This document shows positions 57,355 to 64,000 of a stretch of DNA of 64,000 nt, piece by piece. A model generated the notes under the pieces. That model was not told where the DNA came from. It saw only the letters and a list, made by a program, of their open reading frames with translations, and searched no databases. Made by a program: the position numbers and the translations under genes. Numbering within the stretch: the first letter of the stretch is position 1; every line of letters begins with the position of its first letter. The DNA is from Streptosporangium roseum DSM 43021 (GTDB lineage: Bacteria > Actinomycetota > Actinomycetes > Streptosporangiales > Streptosporangiaceae): assembly GCF_000024865.1 (NCBI RefSeq), contig NC_013595.1, forward strand, positions 3,286,001 through 3,350,000, in the 5' to 3' direction.

Positions 57355-58839
57355 GTGTCCACACGCAACGTCCTGTTCCTGATGACCGACCAGCATCGGG
57401 TCGACACACTGGGGTGCTACGGCAACCCGGTGGTGCGCACTCCCGCGCTGGACGGCCTGGCGGCCGAGGGCACCCGGTTCGATCGCTTCTACACGCCCAC
57501 CGCGATCTGCACCCCGGCGCGGGCCTCCTTGTTCACCGGCCTGCATCCCTTCCGGCACGGCCTGCTGGTCAACCCCGAGCGCAACGGCGGCGCCCGCGAC
57601 GAGGTCGACGACGCCCACCCGATCCTGTCGGCGCCGCTGCTTGAGGCGGGCTACAACATGGGCCACGTCGGCAAGTGGCACATCGGGCGCGAGCGGGGCC
57701 CCGAGTTCTACACGATGGACGGCGAGCACCTGCCCGGCGCGCTCAACCCCTTCCACCATCCCTCCTACGAGCGGTGGCTCAAGGAGAACGGCCACCCGCC
57801 GTTCGCGGTGCGCGAGGCGGTCTTCGGCAAGGCGCCCAACGACTCCGGGCGCGGCCACCTGATCGCGGGGCGCCTCCAGCAGCCCGCCGAGGCCACGATG
57901 GAGGCGTTCCTGACCGAGCGGACCCTGGAGCTCCTCGAAGGCTACGCCCGAGACTTCCACGACAGCGGCAAACGGTTCATGCTCTCCTGCCACTGGTACG
58001 GCCCGCATCTGCCGTACCTCATCCCGGACGAGTACTACGACATGTACGACCCGGAGCAGGTGCCGCTGCCGGCCTCGATGGCCGAGACCTTCGCCGGCAA
58101 GCCCGACGTCCAGCGCCGCTACGCCGAGTACTGGTCGGCCGACCACTTCGACGCCGACGCCTGGCGCAAGCTGATCGCGGTCTACTGGGGCTACGTCACG
58201 ATGATCGACGACCAGATCGGCCGCCTGCTCGCCGCGCTGCGCGAGCACGGCCTCTGGGACGACACGGCCGTGGTCTTCACCGCCGACCACGGCGAGTTCA
58301 CCGGCGCCCACCGGCTCAACGACAAGGGCCCGGCGATGTACGAGGACATCTACCGCATCCCCGGCATCGTCCGCGTCCCCGGCGCCCCGGCCGGGGTCGT
58401 CGACGAGTTCGCCACGCTGATCGACCTCAACCCCACGATCCTCGGCCTGGCCGGGCTGCCGCCCCGCGAGCCCTGCGACGGGGAGAGCCTGCTGCCGCTG
58501 ATCGAGGATGAGGATCCCGCGTGGCGGCAGGAGGTGGTCACCGAGTTCCACGGCCACCACTTCCCCTACTCCCAGCGGATGATCCGCGACCGGCGCCACA
58601 AGCTGGTCTTCAACCCCGAGAGCGTGAACGAGCTCTACGACCTGGAGACCGACCCGCACGAACTGCACAACGTCCACTCCGCCCCCGCCTACGCCGGGGT
58701 GCGGCGCGACCTCACCGGGCGGCTCTACCGCGAGCTGCTGCGGCGCGGCGATCCCGCCTACACCTGGATGAGCTACATGGCCGACATCGACGGCGACCGG
58801 GCCGCCGACGTCGACGGCGTGGCCGGCGAGGTGGCCTGA
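57355..58839 (+). CDS. Type I sulfatase (Cys-type, formylglycine-activated)
   Basis: A 494-residue sulfatase. NVLFLMTDQHRVDTLGCYGN carries N-terminal metal ligands. The activation motif CTPAR (Cys about 52) lies in FYTPTAICTPARASLFTGLH, with GHVGKWHIG and VVFTADHGEFTGAH further on as metal and active-site segments. There is no signal peptide, so it is cytoplasmic, consistent with import of sulfated substrate by the ABC system encoded next. GTG start with GGAG 6 bp upstream. First gene of a four-gene operon. Confidence 0.93.
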   Translation: MSTRNVLFLMTDQHRVDTLGCYGNPVVRTPALDGLAAEGTRFDRFYTPTAICTPARASLFTGLHPFRHGLLVNPERNGGARDEVDDAHPILSAPLLEAGYNMGHVGKWHIGRERGPEFYTMDGEHLPGALNPFHHPSYERWLKENGHPPFAVREAVFGKAPNDSGRGHLIAGRLQQPAEATMEAFLTERTLELLEGYARDFHDSGKRFMLSCHWYGPHLPYLIPDEYYDMYDPEQVPLPASMAETFAGKPDVQRRYAEYWSADHFDADAWRKLIAVYWGYVTMIDDQIGRLLAALREHGLWDDTAVVFTADHGEFTGAHRLNDKGPAMYEDIYRIPGIVRVPGAPAGVVDEFATLIDLNPTILGLAGLPPREPCDGESLLPLIEDEDPAWRQEVVTEFHGHHFPYSQRMIRDRRHKLVFNPESVNELYDLETDPHELHNVHSAPAYAGVRRDLTGRLYRELLRRGDPAYTWMSYMADIDGDRAADVDGVAGEVA

Positions 58840-58841
58840 GC

Positions 58842-59684
58842 ATGGCCACCGTGAGGAAAGACGCGGCGGCCCCCGCCGCGCGGGAGGCGGCCGTGACCGG
58901 GAAGGGCCCCGTGCCCCCCGGGAAGACCCGCTCCCGGACGAGGCGCTCGACGCTGCCGCTGACGATCGGCTCCGGCCTGCTCGGCCTGGTCTTCTGGGTG
59001 GTGCTGGCCAACATCGGCATCCAGGGCTTCCCCGGCCCGCTCGAGGTGGCCGAGCGCGCCGTGACGTCGATCGGCGACGGCACGCTCCTGGGTGACGCCC
59101 TCGCCAGCCTCCGCCGGGTTCTGACCGGTTTCGTGCTCGGCGTCGCGCTCGCCGTGCCGGTCGGCTTCCTGATGGGCTGGTACCCGGTGATCCGGGGCCT
59201 GATCGAGCCGTGGCTCCAGTTCTTCCGCATGGTCCCGCCGCTGGCGATCATCCCGCTGGCCATCGTGCTCATGGGCATCGACGAGACCCCCAAGATATTC
59301 GTGATCTTCCTGGCCTCGTTCCTGTCGTCGGTGGTCTCCACCTTCCAGGGCGTGGTCTCCGTCGACTCCACGCTGATCAACGCGGCCAGGGTCCTCGGCG
59401 CGAAGGACCGCACCGTCTTCACCGGGGTGGTCGTCCCCGCCTCAACGCCCTTCATCCTCGTCGGCATGCGCATCGGCCTCGGCGCCTCCTGGGCCACGGT
59501 GGTGGCCGCCGAGCTGATCGCCGCCCAGGAGGGGCTCGGATACCGCATGCAGCAGGCCCAGCTCTACTACGACCTTCCGACGATCTTCGTTCAGCTGATC
59601 GTCATCGGCCTCATCGGCCTCATCATGGACCGCGCGCTGCTCCTCGCCGAGCGTCGCCTGACGAACTGGCAGGAGCGGAGGTGA
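58842..59684 (+). CDS. ABC transporter permease (SsuC/TauC-like)
   Basis: A 280-residue permease. A charged N-terminus (1-45) precedes about six helices. The EAA-loop segment INAARVLGAKDRTVFTGVVV and VPVGFLMGWYPVIRGLIEPW are typical of SsuC/TauC/NrtB-family permeases for sulfonates, taurine and similar oxyanions. The ATG lies 2 bp after the sulfatase stop. Together with the ATPase and binding protein it forms a complete importer, likely for sulfated compounds. Confidence 0.9.
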   Translation: MATVRKDAAAPAAREAAVTGKGPVPPGKTRSRTRRSTLPLTIGSGLLGLVFWVVLANIGIQGFPGPLEVAERAVTSIGDGTLLGDALASLRRVLTGFVLGVALAVPVGFLMGWYPVIRGLIEPWLQFFRMVPPLAIIPLAIVLMGIDETPKIFVIFLASFLSSVVSTFQGVVSVDSTLINAARVLGAKDRTVFTGVVVPASTPFILVGMRIGLGASWATVVAAELIAAQEGLGYRMQQAQLYYDLPTIFVQLIVIGLIGLIMDRALLLAERRLTNWQERR

Positions 59685-60484
59685 GCCCGGTGGTCTCCGG
59701 TGCTCCGAAGATCGAGTTCCGTGACGTCTCGCACAGCTTCGCCCTGGGCGGCGGGGAGTTCGCCGCGCTGGACAGGGTGAGCCTGGACATCGCCGACGGC
59801 GAGTTCGTCACCGTCGTCGGGCCGTCCGGCTGCGGCAAGAGCACGCTGATGAACGTCGCGGCGGGCCTGCTGGAGCCGGACGCGGGGCAGGTGGTGGTGG
59901 ACGGGGAGACCGTGCACGGGCCCAGCCCGCAGCGCGGGGTGATCTTCCAGCAGTACGCGCTCTTCCCCTGGATGAGCGTCAGGAAGAACGTCGAGTTCGG
60001 CCTGAAGATCGCCGGGGTCGGGGCCGCCGAGCGCCGCCGCAGGGCGGAGCGGTTCATCGACATGGTGGGGCTCACCGACTTCGCCGACGCGCTTCCGAAG
60101 ACCCTGTCCGGCGGGATGAAGCAGCGCTGCGCCATCGCCCGCGCGTACGCGGTCGATCCCACGATCCTGCTGATGGACGAGCCGTTCGGCGCCCTCGACG
60201 CGCTCACCCGGGTCCAGCTACAGGACCGGCTGCTGGACACCTGGAGCCGGGAGCGGCGCACGGTGCTGTTCATCACCCACGACGTGGACGAGGCGGTCTA
60301 CCTGGCCAACCGGGTGATCGTCATGGCCGCCCGGCCCGGCCGGGTGCACCGCGTGATCGACGTCGACCTGCCCTATCCGCGCACGGAGGAGATCCGCCTG
60401 TCGCCGGAGTTCGCCGAACTCCGGCGGGAGGTCTGGCGCTCCGTCTACCACCAGCCCACCCCCATGGAAAGGACCTCGTCATGA
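59681..60484 (+). CDS. ABC transporter ATP-binding protein (SsuB/TauB-like)
   Basis: A 267-residue ATPase with Walker A GPSGCGKS (about 47-54), RGVIFQQYALFPWMSVRKNV, signature LSGGMKQRCAIARAYAVDP and Walker B ILLMDEPFGALDAL. These are standard for the nitrate/sulfonate/taurine class. The GTG start at 59681 overlaps the permease stop (GTGA) and has AGGAGCGGAG just upstream. Confidence 0.92.
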   Translation: MSPVVSGAPKIEFRDVSHSFALGGGEFAALDRVSLDIADGEFVTVVGPSGCGKSTLMNVAAGLLEPDAGQVVVDGETVHGPSPQRGVIFQQYALFPWMSVRKNVEFGLKIAGVGAAERRRRAERFIDMVGLTDFADALPKTLSGGMKQRCAIARAYAVDPTILLMDEPFGALDALTRVQLQDRLLDTWSRERRTVLFITHDVDEAVYLANRVIVMAARPGRVHRVIDVDLPYPRTEEIRLSPEFAELRREVWRSVYHQPTPMERTSS

Positions 60485-61491
60485 GGCATCCCCGCCGGCT
60501 GATCGCGTCCTTCGGCGCCGCCCTGGCCCTGCTCCTCCCCGTCGCCGCGTGCGGATCCTCCGCCGATTCCGCGGACTCCGCCGACGGCGCCAAGAAGGTC
60601 TCCTTCGGCTACATCGCCGACTTCTCCGGCAGCGCGACCCTCGCCGCCGCCGACAAGCTGGGCCTGTGGGCCAAGCAGGGTCTCACGCCCGATCTGAAGG
60701 TCTTCACCAACGGCCCGCTGCAGATCCAGGCCCTGGGCGCGGGCGACCTCGACTTCGGCTACATCGGCTCCGGCGCGACCTGGCTGCCCGCCTCCGGGAA
60801 GGCGAAGATCATCGCGGTGAACATGCTCGGCCTGGCCGACCGGGTCATCACCCACGCCGGCTCCGGCATCACCTCGATCGCCGACCTGAAGGGCAAGAAG
60901 GTCGGCGTGCCCGAGGGCACCTCCGGCGACATGATCCTGCAGCTCGCCCTCAAGGAGGCGGGCCTCACCCCGGCGGACGTGCAGAAGGTCACCATGGACG
61001 CGAGCACGGTGGTCACCGCGTTCTCCTCCAAGCAGGTCGACGCCGCCGCCATCTGGTACCCGCTGATCGACACCATCAAGAAGAACGTCCCCGACCTGGT
61101 CGAGCTGAAGAAGAGCGAGGACTTCTACCCCGAGCTGAGCTTCCCCAGCTCCTTCGTCGCCCGCAACGAGCTGGTCAAGGACGACGCGGCGACGGTGACC
61201 AAGGTGCTCAAGGTCATCCAGGAGGCGAACGACTGGGTGGCGGCCAACACCGCCGAGGCCGAGACGCTCACCGCGACCTTCCTGAAGGTCCCGGCCGAGC
61301 AGTTCAAGGGAGCCTCGGCCGTCACGAAGATCCTGCCCAGCGCCGAACTGGCGAAGTTCGGCGACGACGGCACGGTCGGCGGCTGGTACAAGGGCCTGGC
61401 CGACATCTTCGTCACCATGGGCAAGATCAAGGAATCTCCCGACCCCGCCACCTACTACACCGCCGACCTCTACAAGGCGGCCCTCGGCTAG
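60481..61491 (+). CDS. ABC transporter substrate-binding lipoprotein (SsuA/TauA-like)
   Basis: A 336-residue lipoprotein. The signal ends in the lipobox PVAAC (Cys about 24). The body shows FGYIADFSGSATLAAADKLG, GDLDFGYIGSGATWLP, LKGKKVGVPEGTSGDMILQL and AFSSKQVDAAAIWYPLIDTI, which is the SsuA/NMT1 family. It captures the imported compound outside the cell; sulfated sugars or sulfate esters would fit the adjoining sulfatase. The ATG overlaps the ATPase stop. Last gene of the operon, followed by two hairpins. Confidence 0.92.
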   Translation: MRHPRRLIASFGAALALLLPVAACGSSADSADSADGAKKVSFGYIADFSGSATLAAADKLGLWAKQGLTPDLKVFTNGPLQIQALGAGDLDFGYIGSGATWLPASGKAKIIAVNMLGLADRVITHAGSGITSIADLKGKKVGVPEGTSGDMILQLALKEAGLTPADVQKVTMDASTVVTAFSSKQVDAAAIWYPLIDTIKKNVPDLVELKKSEDFYPELSFPSSFVARNELVKDDAATVTKVLKVIQEANDWVAANTAEAETLTATFLKVPAEQFKGASAVTKILPSAELAKFGDDGTVGGWYKGLADIFVTMGKIKESPDPATYYTADLYKAALG

Positions 61492-61499
61492 TGTCCCGA

Positions 61500-61519
61500 G
61501 CCGCCGGGCGTCCGGCGGC
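61500..61519. terminator. Hairpin after the sulfatase-transport operon
   Basis: 8-bp arms GCCGCCGG/CCGGCGGC with a GCGT loop, 8 bp after the stop codon. First of two tandem hairpins. Confidence 0.5.
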
Positions 61520-61541
61520 GAGGTTCTCCAAGGCAGTCCCC

Positions 61542-61588
61542 GGGAAGGCCCGGGATCGGCGCTCCGGGCGTCGATCCCGGGCCTTCCC
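61542..61588. terminator. Perfect 17-bp bidirectional hairpin
   Basis: Arms 61542-61558 and 61572-61588 pair perfectly over 17 bp around a 13-nt loop between the convergent binding-protein and FecE-like genes. Confidence 0.7.
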
Positions 61589-61622
61589 CGCGTGATCGGT
61601 GTCCCCCGGCGCCGATCCCCGG

Positions 61623-62414
61623 TCAGGGCCGGCGGGCGTGCGGGACCACCATCGGGGTGAGCGTCCGGGGATCGGGCACGATGTCGCACGCCAGCCCGAA
61701 GACCTCCTCGACCAGCTCCGGCGTCAGCACCTCCGGCGGCGGGCCCTGCGCGATCACCCGTCCCTCCTTCATCACGATCAGGTGGGAGGCGAAGCGGGCG
61801 GCCTGGTTGAGGTCGTGCAGGACGGCGACGATGGTCCTGCCGTCCTCGTGCAGCTCCCGGCAGAGCTCCAGCAGCTCGTACTGGTGGGCGATGTCGAGGA
61901 AGGTGGTCGGCTCGTCGAGCAGCAGGAGGTCCGTCTGCTGCGCCAGCACCATGGCGATCCAGGCGCGCTGGCGCTGACCGCCGGACAGCCGACCGGCCTG
62001 CGCCTCGGTGAGGTCCCGGAGGCCCGTCCGGTCGAGGGCGAAGCCGATGGCGGTGTCGTCGTCGGGTGACCACTGGCGCAGCAGCGTGTGGTGGGGGTAG
62101 CGGCCCCGCCGTACGAGGCCGCCCACGGTGATGCCGTCGGGAGCGATCGGGTTCTGCGGGAGCAGGGCCACGTGCCGGGCGGCCTCCCGGCCCCGGTAGG
62201 ACCACAGGTCGCGCCCGTGCAGCAGGATGTTTCCCCGGGCGGGCTTCAGCACCCGGGCGAACGCCTTGACCAGGGTCGACTTGCCGCACCCGTTCGGCCC
62301 GATGACCATGGTGAACCCGCCGTGCGGGATGTCGAGGCTGACGTCGCGGACCACGGGGGCGCCGCCGTAGGAGATCGTCACGTCCCGCGCGGCCAGGCCG
62401 CTCTCGCTGCTCAC
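61623..62414 (-). CDS. Siderophore/iron ABC transporter ATP-binding protein (FecE/FepC-like)
   Basis: A 263-residue ATPase with Walker A GPNGCGKS, the iron-family segment LLPQNPIAPDGITVGGLVRR with GRYPH, signature LSGGQRQRAWIAMVLAQQ and Walker B LLLLDEPTTFLDIAHQ, which is diagnostic of FepC/FecE/FhuC. The GTG at 62414 overlaps the permease stop (GTGA) with GGGAA upstream; the longer frame is a shadow. Last gene of a siderophore importer. Confidence 0.93.
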   Translation of the reverse strand: MSSESGLAARDVTISYGGAPVVRDVSLDIPHGGFTMVIGPNGCGKSTLVKAFARVLKPARGNILLHGRDLWSYRGREAARHVALLPQNPIAPDGITVGGLVRRGRYPHHTLLRQWSPDDDTAIGFALDRTGLRDLTEAQAGRLSGGQRQRAWIAMVLAQQTDLLLLDEPTTFLDIAHQYELLELCRELHEDGRTIVAVLHDLNQAARFASHLIVMKEGRVIAQGPPPEVLTPELVEEVFGLACDIVPDPRTLTPMVVPHARRP

Positions 62415-63451
62415 AGGCTTCCCTTTTTCCATTCGCGGGTCAGCAGGTATCCGAGGTAGAGGCCGCCGACGGCCAGCGTGTAGATGCCGACGGGCAGGTT
62501 GCCCGGGACGGGCGCCTGCTGCGCGGCGAGGTCGGCGAGCACCAGCAGCAGCGCGCCGACCAGCGGGGACAGCGTCAGGTGCGGGCCGGGCAGGCGGGTG
62601 AGGCGCCTGGCGATCTGGGGTGCCGTCAGGGCGATGAACGCGATGGGCCCCGCGACGGAGACGGCGCCCGCCGACAGGACGATCGACAGCGTGACGGCGA
62701 CGGCCCTGGCCCGCTGCGGTTCGGCGCCGAGCGAGCCGGCGAGCTCGTCGCCCATCTCGGAGATGTTCAGGCGCCGGGCGAAGAGCGCGACCAGCGGCAC
62801 CACGGCCAGGAGGACCGCCCAGATCGTGACGGCGTGCTCCCAGGAGCGGGCGGTCAGGCTGCCGTTGATGTACGCGGTGAGAACGGTGGCCTTGTCCCGC
62901 TCCACGGCGTAGACGACGTACTGCGTGAACGCCGTGGCGATCGCGTGGACGCCGATGCCCGCGACGATGAGCCGCCCGGGGTTGCGGAACCCGGTGCCGG
63001 TCGACATGTGCACCAGTGCCATGGCGATCACCGCACCCGCCAGGGCGCCGGCCGGGGCAGGGAGCACGCCGGGAAGGAGCAGCACGGCGAACGCGGCGCC
63101 CGCCCCGGCGCCGGCGCTCAGCCCGATCACGTCCGGACTGCCCAGCGGGTTGCGGGTGACCGTCTGGAACAGCGCGCCGGACAGGCCGAGCGCGGCGCCG
63201 GCGCCGACGGCCACGACCAGGCGGGGGCCGCGCAGCCGTTCCAGCACGAACGCCTGCTTGCCGGTGGCGCCCCGCGTGAGCGCGCTCACCAGATCGGGCA
63301 GGGCGATGCCGAGCCGGCCGAGCGAGAGCGTGGCGACGGCGGCGGCGACCAGGAGCGACACGGTGACGATCACGGCGATGACGGAGGCGCGGGCGACCGG
63401 AAGCGCCACCGAGCGCCCGATCGTGACGTAGCCGCGCGGAGCCGGGGTCAC
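62411..63451 (-). CDS. Siderophore/iron ABC transporter permease (FecD-like)
   Basis: A 346-residue FecCD-family permease with about nine helices. FQTVTRNPLGSPDVIGLSAG (about 104-123), GSLTARSWEHAVTIWAVLLA and GPIAFIALTAPQIARRLTRL (the coupling region) identify it. The GTG at 63451 with GGAGG four to five bp upstream is preferred to the in-frame start 14 codons earlier, whose extra residues come from duplicated flanking sequence. Confidence 0.92.
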   Translation of the reverse strand: MTPAPRGYVTIGRSVALPVARASVIAVIVTVSLLVAAAVATLSLGRLGIALPDLVSALTRGATGKQAFVLERLRGPRLVVAVGAGAALGLSGALFQTVTRNPLGSPDVIGLSAGAGAGAAFAVLLLPGVLPAPAGALAGAVIAMALVHMSTGTGFRNPGRLIVAGIGVHAIATAFTQYVVYAVERDKATVLTAYINGSLTARSWEHAVTIWAVLLAVVPLVALFARRLNISEMGDELAGSLGAEPQRARAVAVTLSIVLSAGAVSVAGPIAFIALTAPQIARRLTRLPGPHLTLSPLVGALLLVLADLAAQQAPVPGNLPVGIYTLAVGGLYLGYLLTREWKKGSL

Positions 63452-63582
63452 GCGGCCTCCTCCATCCTGCGTGCGGCCGGCGGGCGGGGTCACGCGGTCT
63501 CCCGATCATGTGTACGGCCGGCGGTGAGGCCGCCGCTCCGGTGGGCGGGGCTCACGCGGTGCTCTTCATCCTGCGTACGGCC
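63448..63582. repeat. Three imperfect direct copies of a permease-end sequence
   Basis: TCACGCGG...(C)CATCCTGCGTACGGCC-type units of about 30 bp start at 63448, 63490 and 63552. The last is the true 3' end of the first permease (RRMKSTA-stop); the first reads RRMEEAA-stop in the same sense. They look like degenerate duplications of the gene end. Confidence 0.55.
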
Positions 63583-64000
63583 AGCAGCAGCGCCGGCGCT
63601 CCGACGAACGCGGTCACCACGCCGACCATCAGTTCCTGCGGACGCAGCACGACGCGGCCCGCGACATCCGCCAGGAGCAGCAGCGCGGGACCGGCGACGG
63701 CCGAGAAGGCGATCTGCGCGCGGGCGTCGACGCCCACCAGCGCCCTGACGATGTGCGGTACGGCCAGGCCGACGAAGGCGATGGGCCCGACCGCCGCGGT
63801 CGCCGCGGTGCTCAGCAGGATCGCCGCGAGCATCCCGCCCGCCCGCATCAGGGCCGGATCCGCGCCGAGCGCCGACGCCGACTCCTCGCCGAGCGCGAGC
63901 GTGTTCAGGCCCGGCGCGAGCAGTACGGCGAGCACCAGGCCCAGGGCGGCCGGCGGCAGGACCGACATCAGCACGCCGAAGTCCCGTCCCCCCAGCGCGC
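63552..64000 (-). CDS. Siderophore/iron ABC transporter permease (FecC-like), 5' end outside window
   Basis: The last 149 codons of a FecCD-family permease; the start lies beyond 64000. It has GGRDFGVLMSVLPPAALGLV, LNTLALGEESASALG, GPIAFVGLAVPHIVRALVGV (coupling loop) and the C-terminal helix ending LLLAVRRMKSTA. It pairs with the second permease; a substrate-binding protein is not seen in the window and is probably upstream. Confidence 0.92.
   Translation of the reverse strand, partial: ALGGRDFGVLMSVLPPAALGLVLAVLLAPGLNTLALGEESASALGADPALMRAGGMLAAILLSTAATAAVGPIAFVGLAVPHIVRALVGVDARAQIAFSAVAGPALLLLADVAGRVVLRPQELMVGVVTAFVGAPALLLAVRRMKSTA

Noticed and set aside
1..64000. tRNA, rRNA, prophage, integrase or attachment sites
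   Set aside because: Looked for on both strands by eye; no cloverleaf with CCA-type ends, rRNA segment, integrase or phage structural gene was recognised.

Overview
The window is chromosomal DNA from a high-GC Gram-positive actinomycete. Supporting signs are the very high GC content, GTG/TTG starts, GTGA/ATGA operon overlaps, a complete yrbE-mce operon, a PucR-type regulator, ROK regulators, a Nur-like operator and an S. coelicolor-like formylglycine-generating enzyme. The gene mix would fit a Streptosporangium/Nonomuraea-type genome, but the genus is a guess. I see no rRNA, tRNA, CRISPR array or phage module.

1-13.5 kb: a nitroreductase and a cation diffusion facilitator diverge, followed by a phosphopantetheinyl transferase. 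A nine-gene mce lipid-import operon follows on the minus strand (yrbEA, yrbEB, mceA-F, Mce-associated protein), and a relic IS200/IS605 end sits inside it. An aminopeptidase P lies upstream with its own terminator and a CRP-like site. 13.5-20.6 kb: a branched-chain amino-acid/amide ABC operon (livFGHMK, minus) diverges from a PucR-type regulator, followed by a CBS-domain protein. 20.7-24.3 kb: a secreted subtilase has a strikingly structured 5' leader in which the ribosome binding site can be paired in two alternative ways. 24.3-29.4 kb: a nikABCDE-type nickel ABC operon is preceded by a near-consensus Nur box.

29.4-36.1 kb: small genes (Smr protein, VOC protein plus AraC regulator, DUF2975 membrane protein), an orphan TnpB element with its right-end guide-RNA scaffold, a dhaKLM dihydroxyacetone kinase operon, and an RNHCP zinc-motif protein preceded by a 28-codon upstream ORF. 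36.4-43.0 kb: one giant gene (about 2,216 codons) encodes an NLR-like STAND protein with a DUF4062/TIR-like N-terminus, a NACHT NTPase and about 40 HEAT-like repeats, some identical at DNA level. This is the best candidate for an immune or conflict system here.

43.2-50.8 kb: a cyclase/TPP-enzyme pair, a decayed ECF41 sigma/carboxymuconolactone-decarboxylase locus, an acyltransferase, a small membrane protein, a divergent MarR/dienelactone hydrolase pair and a secreted alpha/beta hydrolase. 51-61.5 kb: a sulfated-glycan or sulfate-ester island containing a secreted GH20 hexosaminidase with a ROK regulator, a formylglycine-generating enzyme, a second ROK regulator, a Cys-type sulfatase carrying CTPAR, and an SsuCBA/TauCB-like ABC importer. 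Three similar GTCAA-containing sites may link them. 61.6-64 kb: a siderophore-type FecCDE ABC importer, cut by the window edge.
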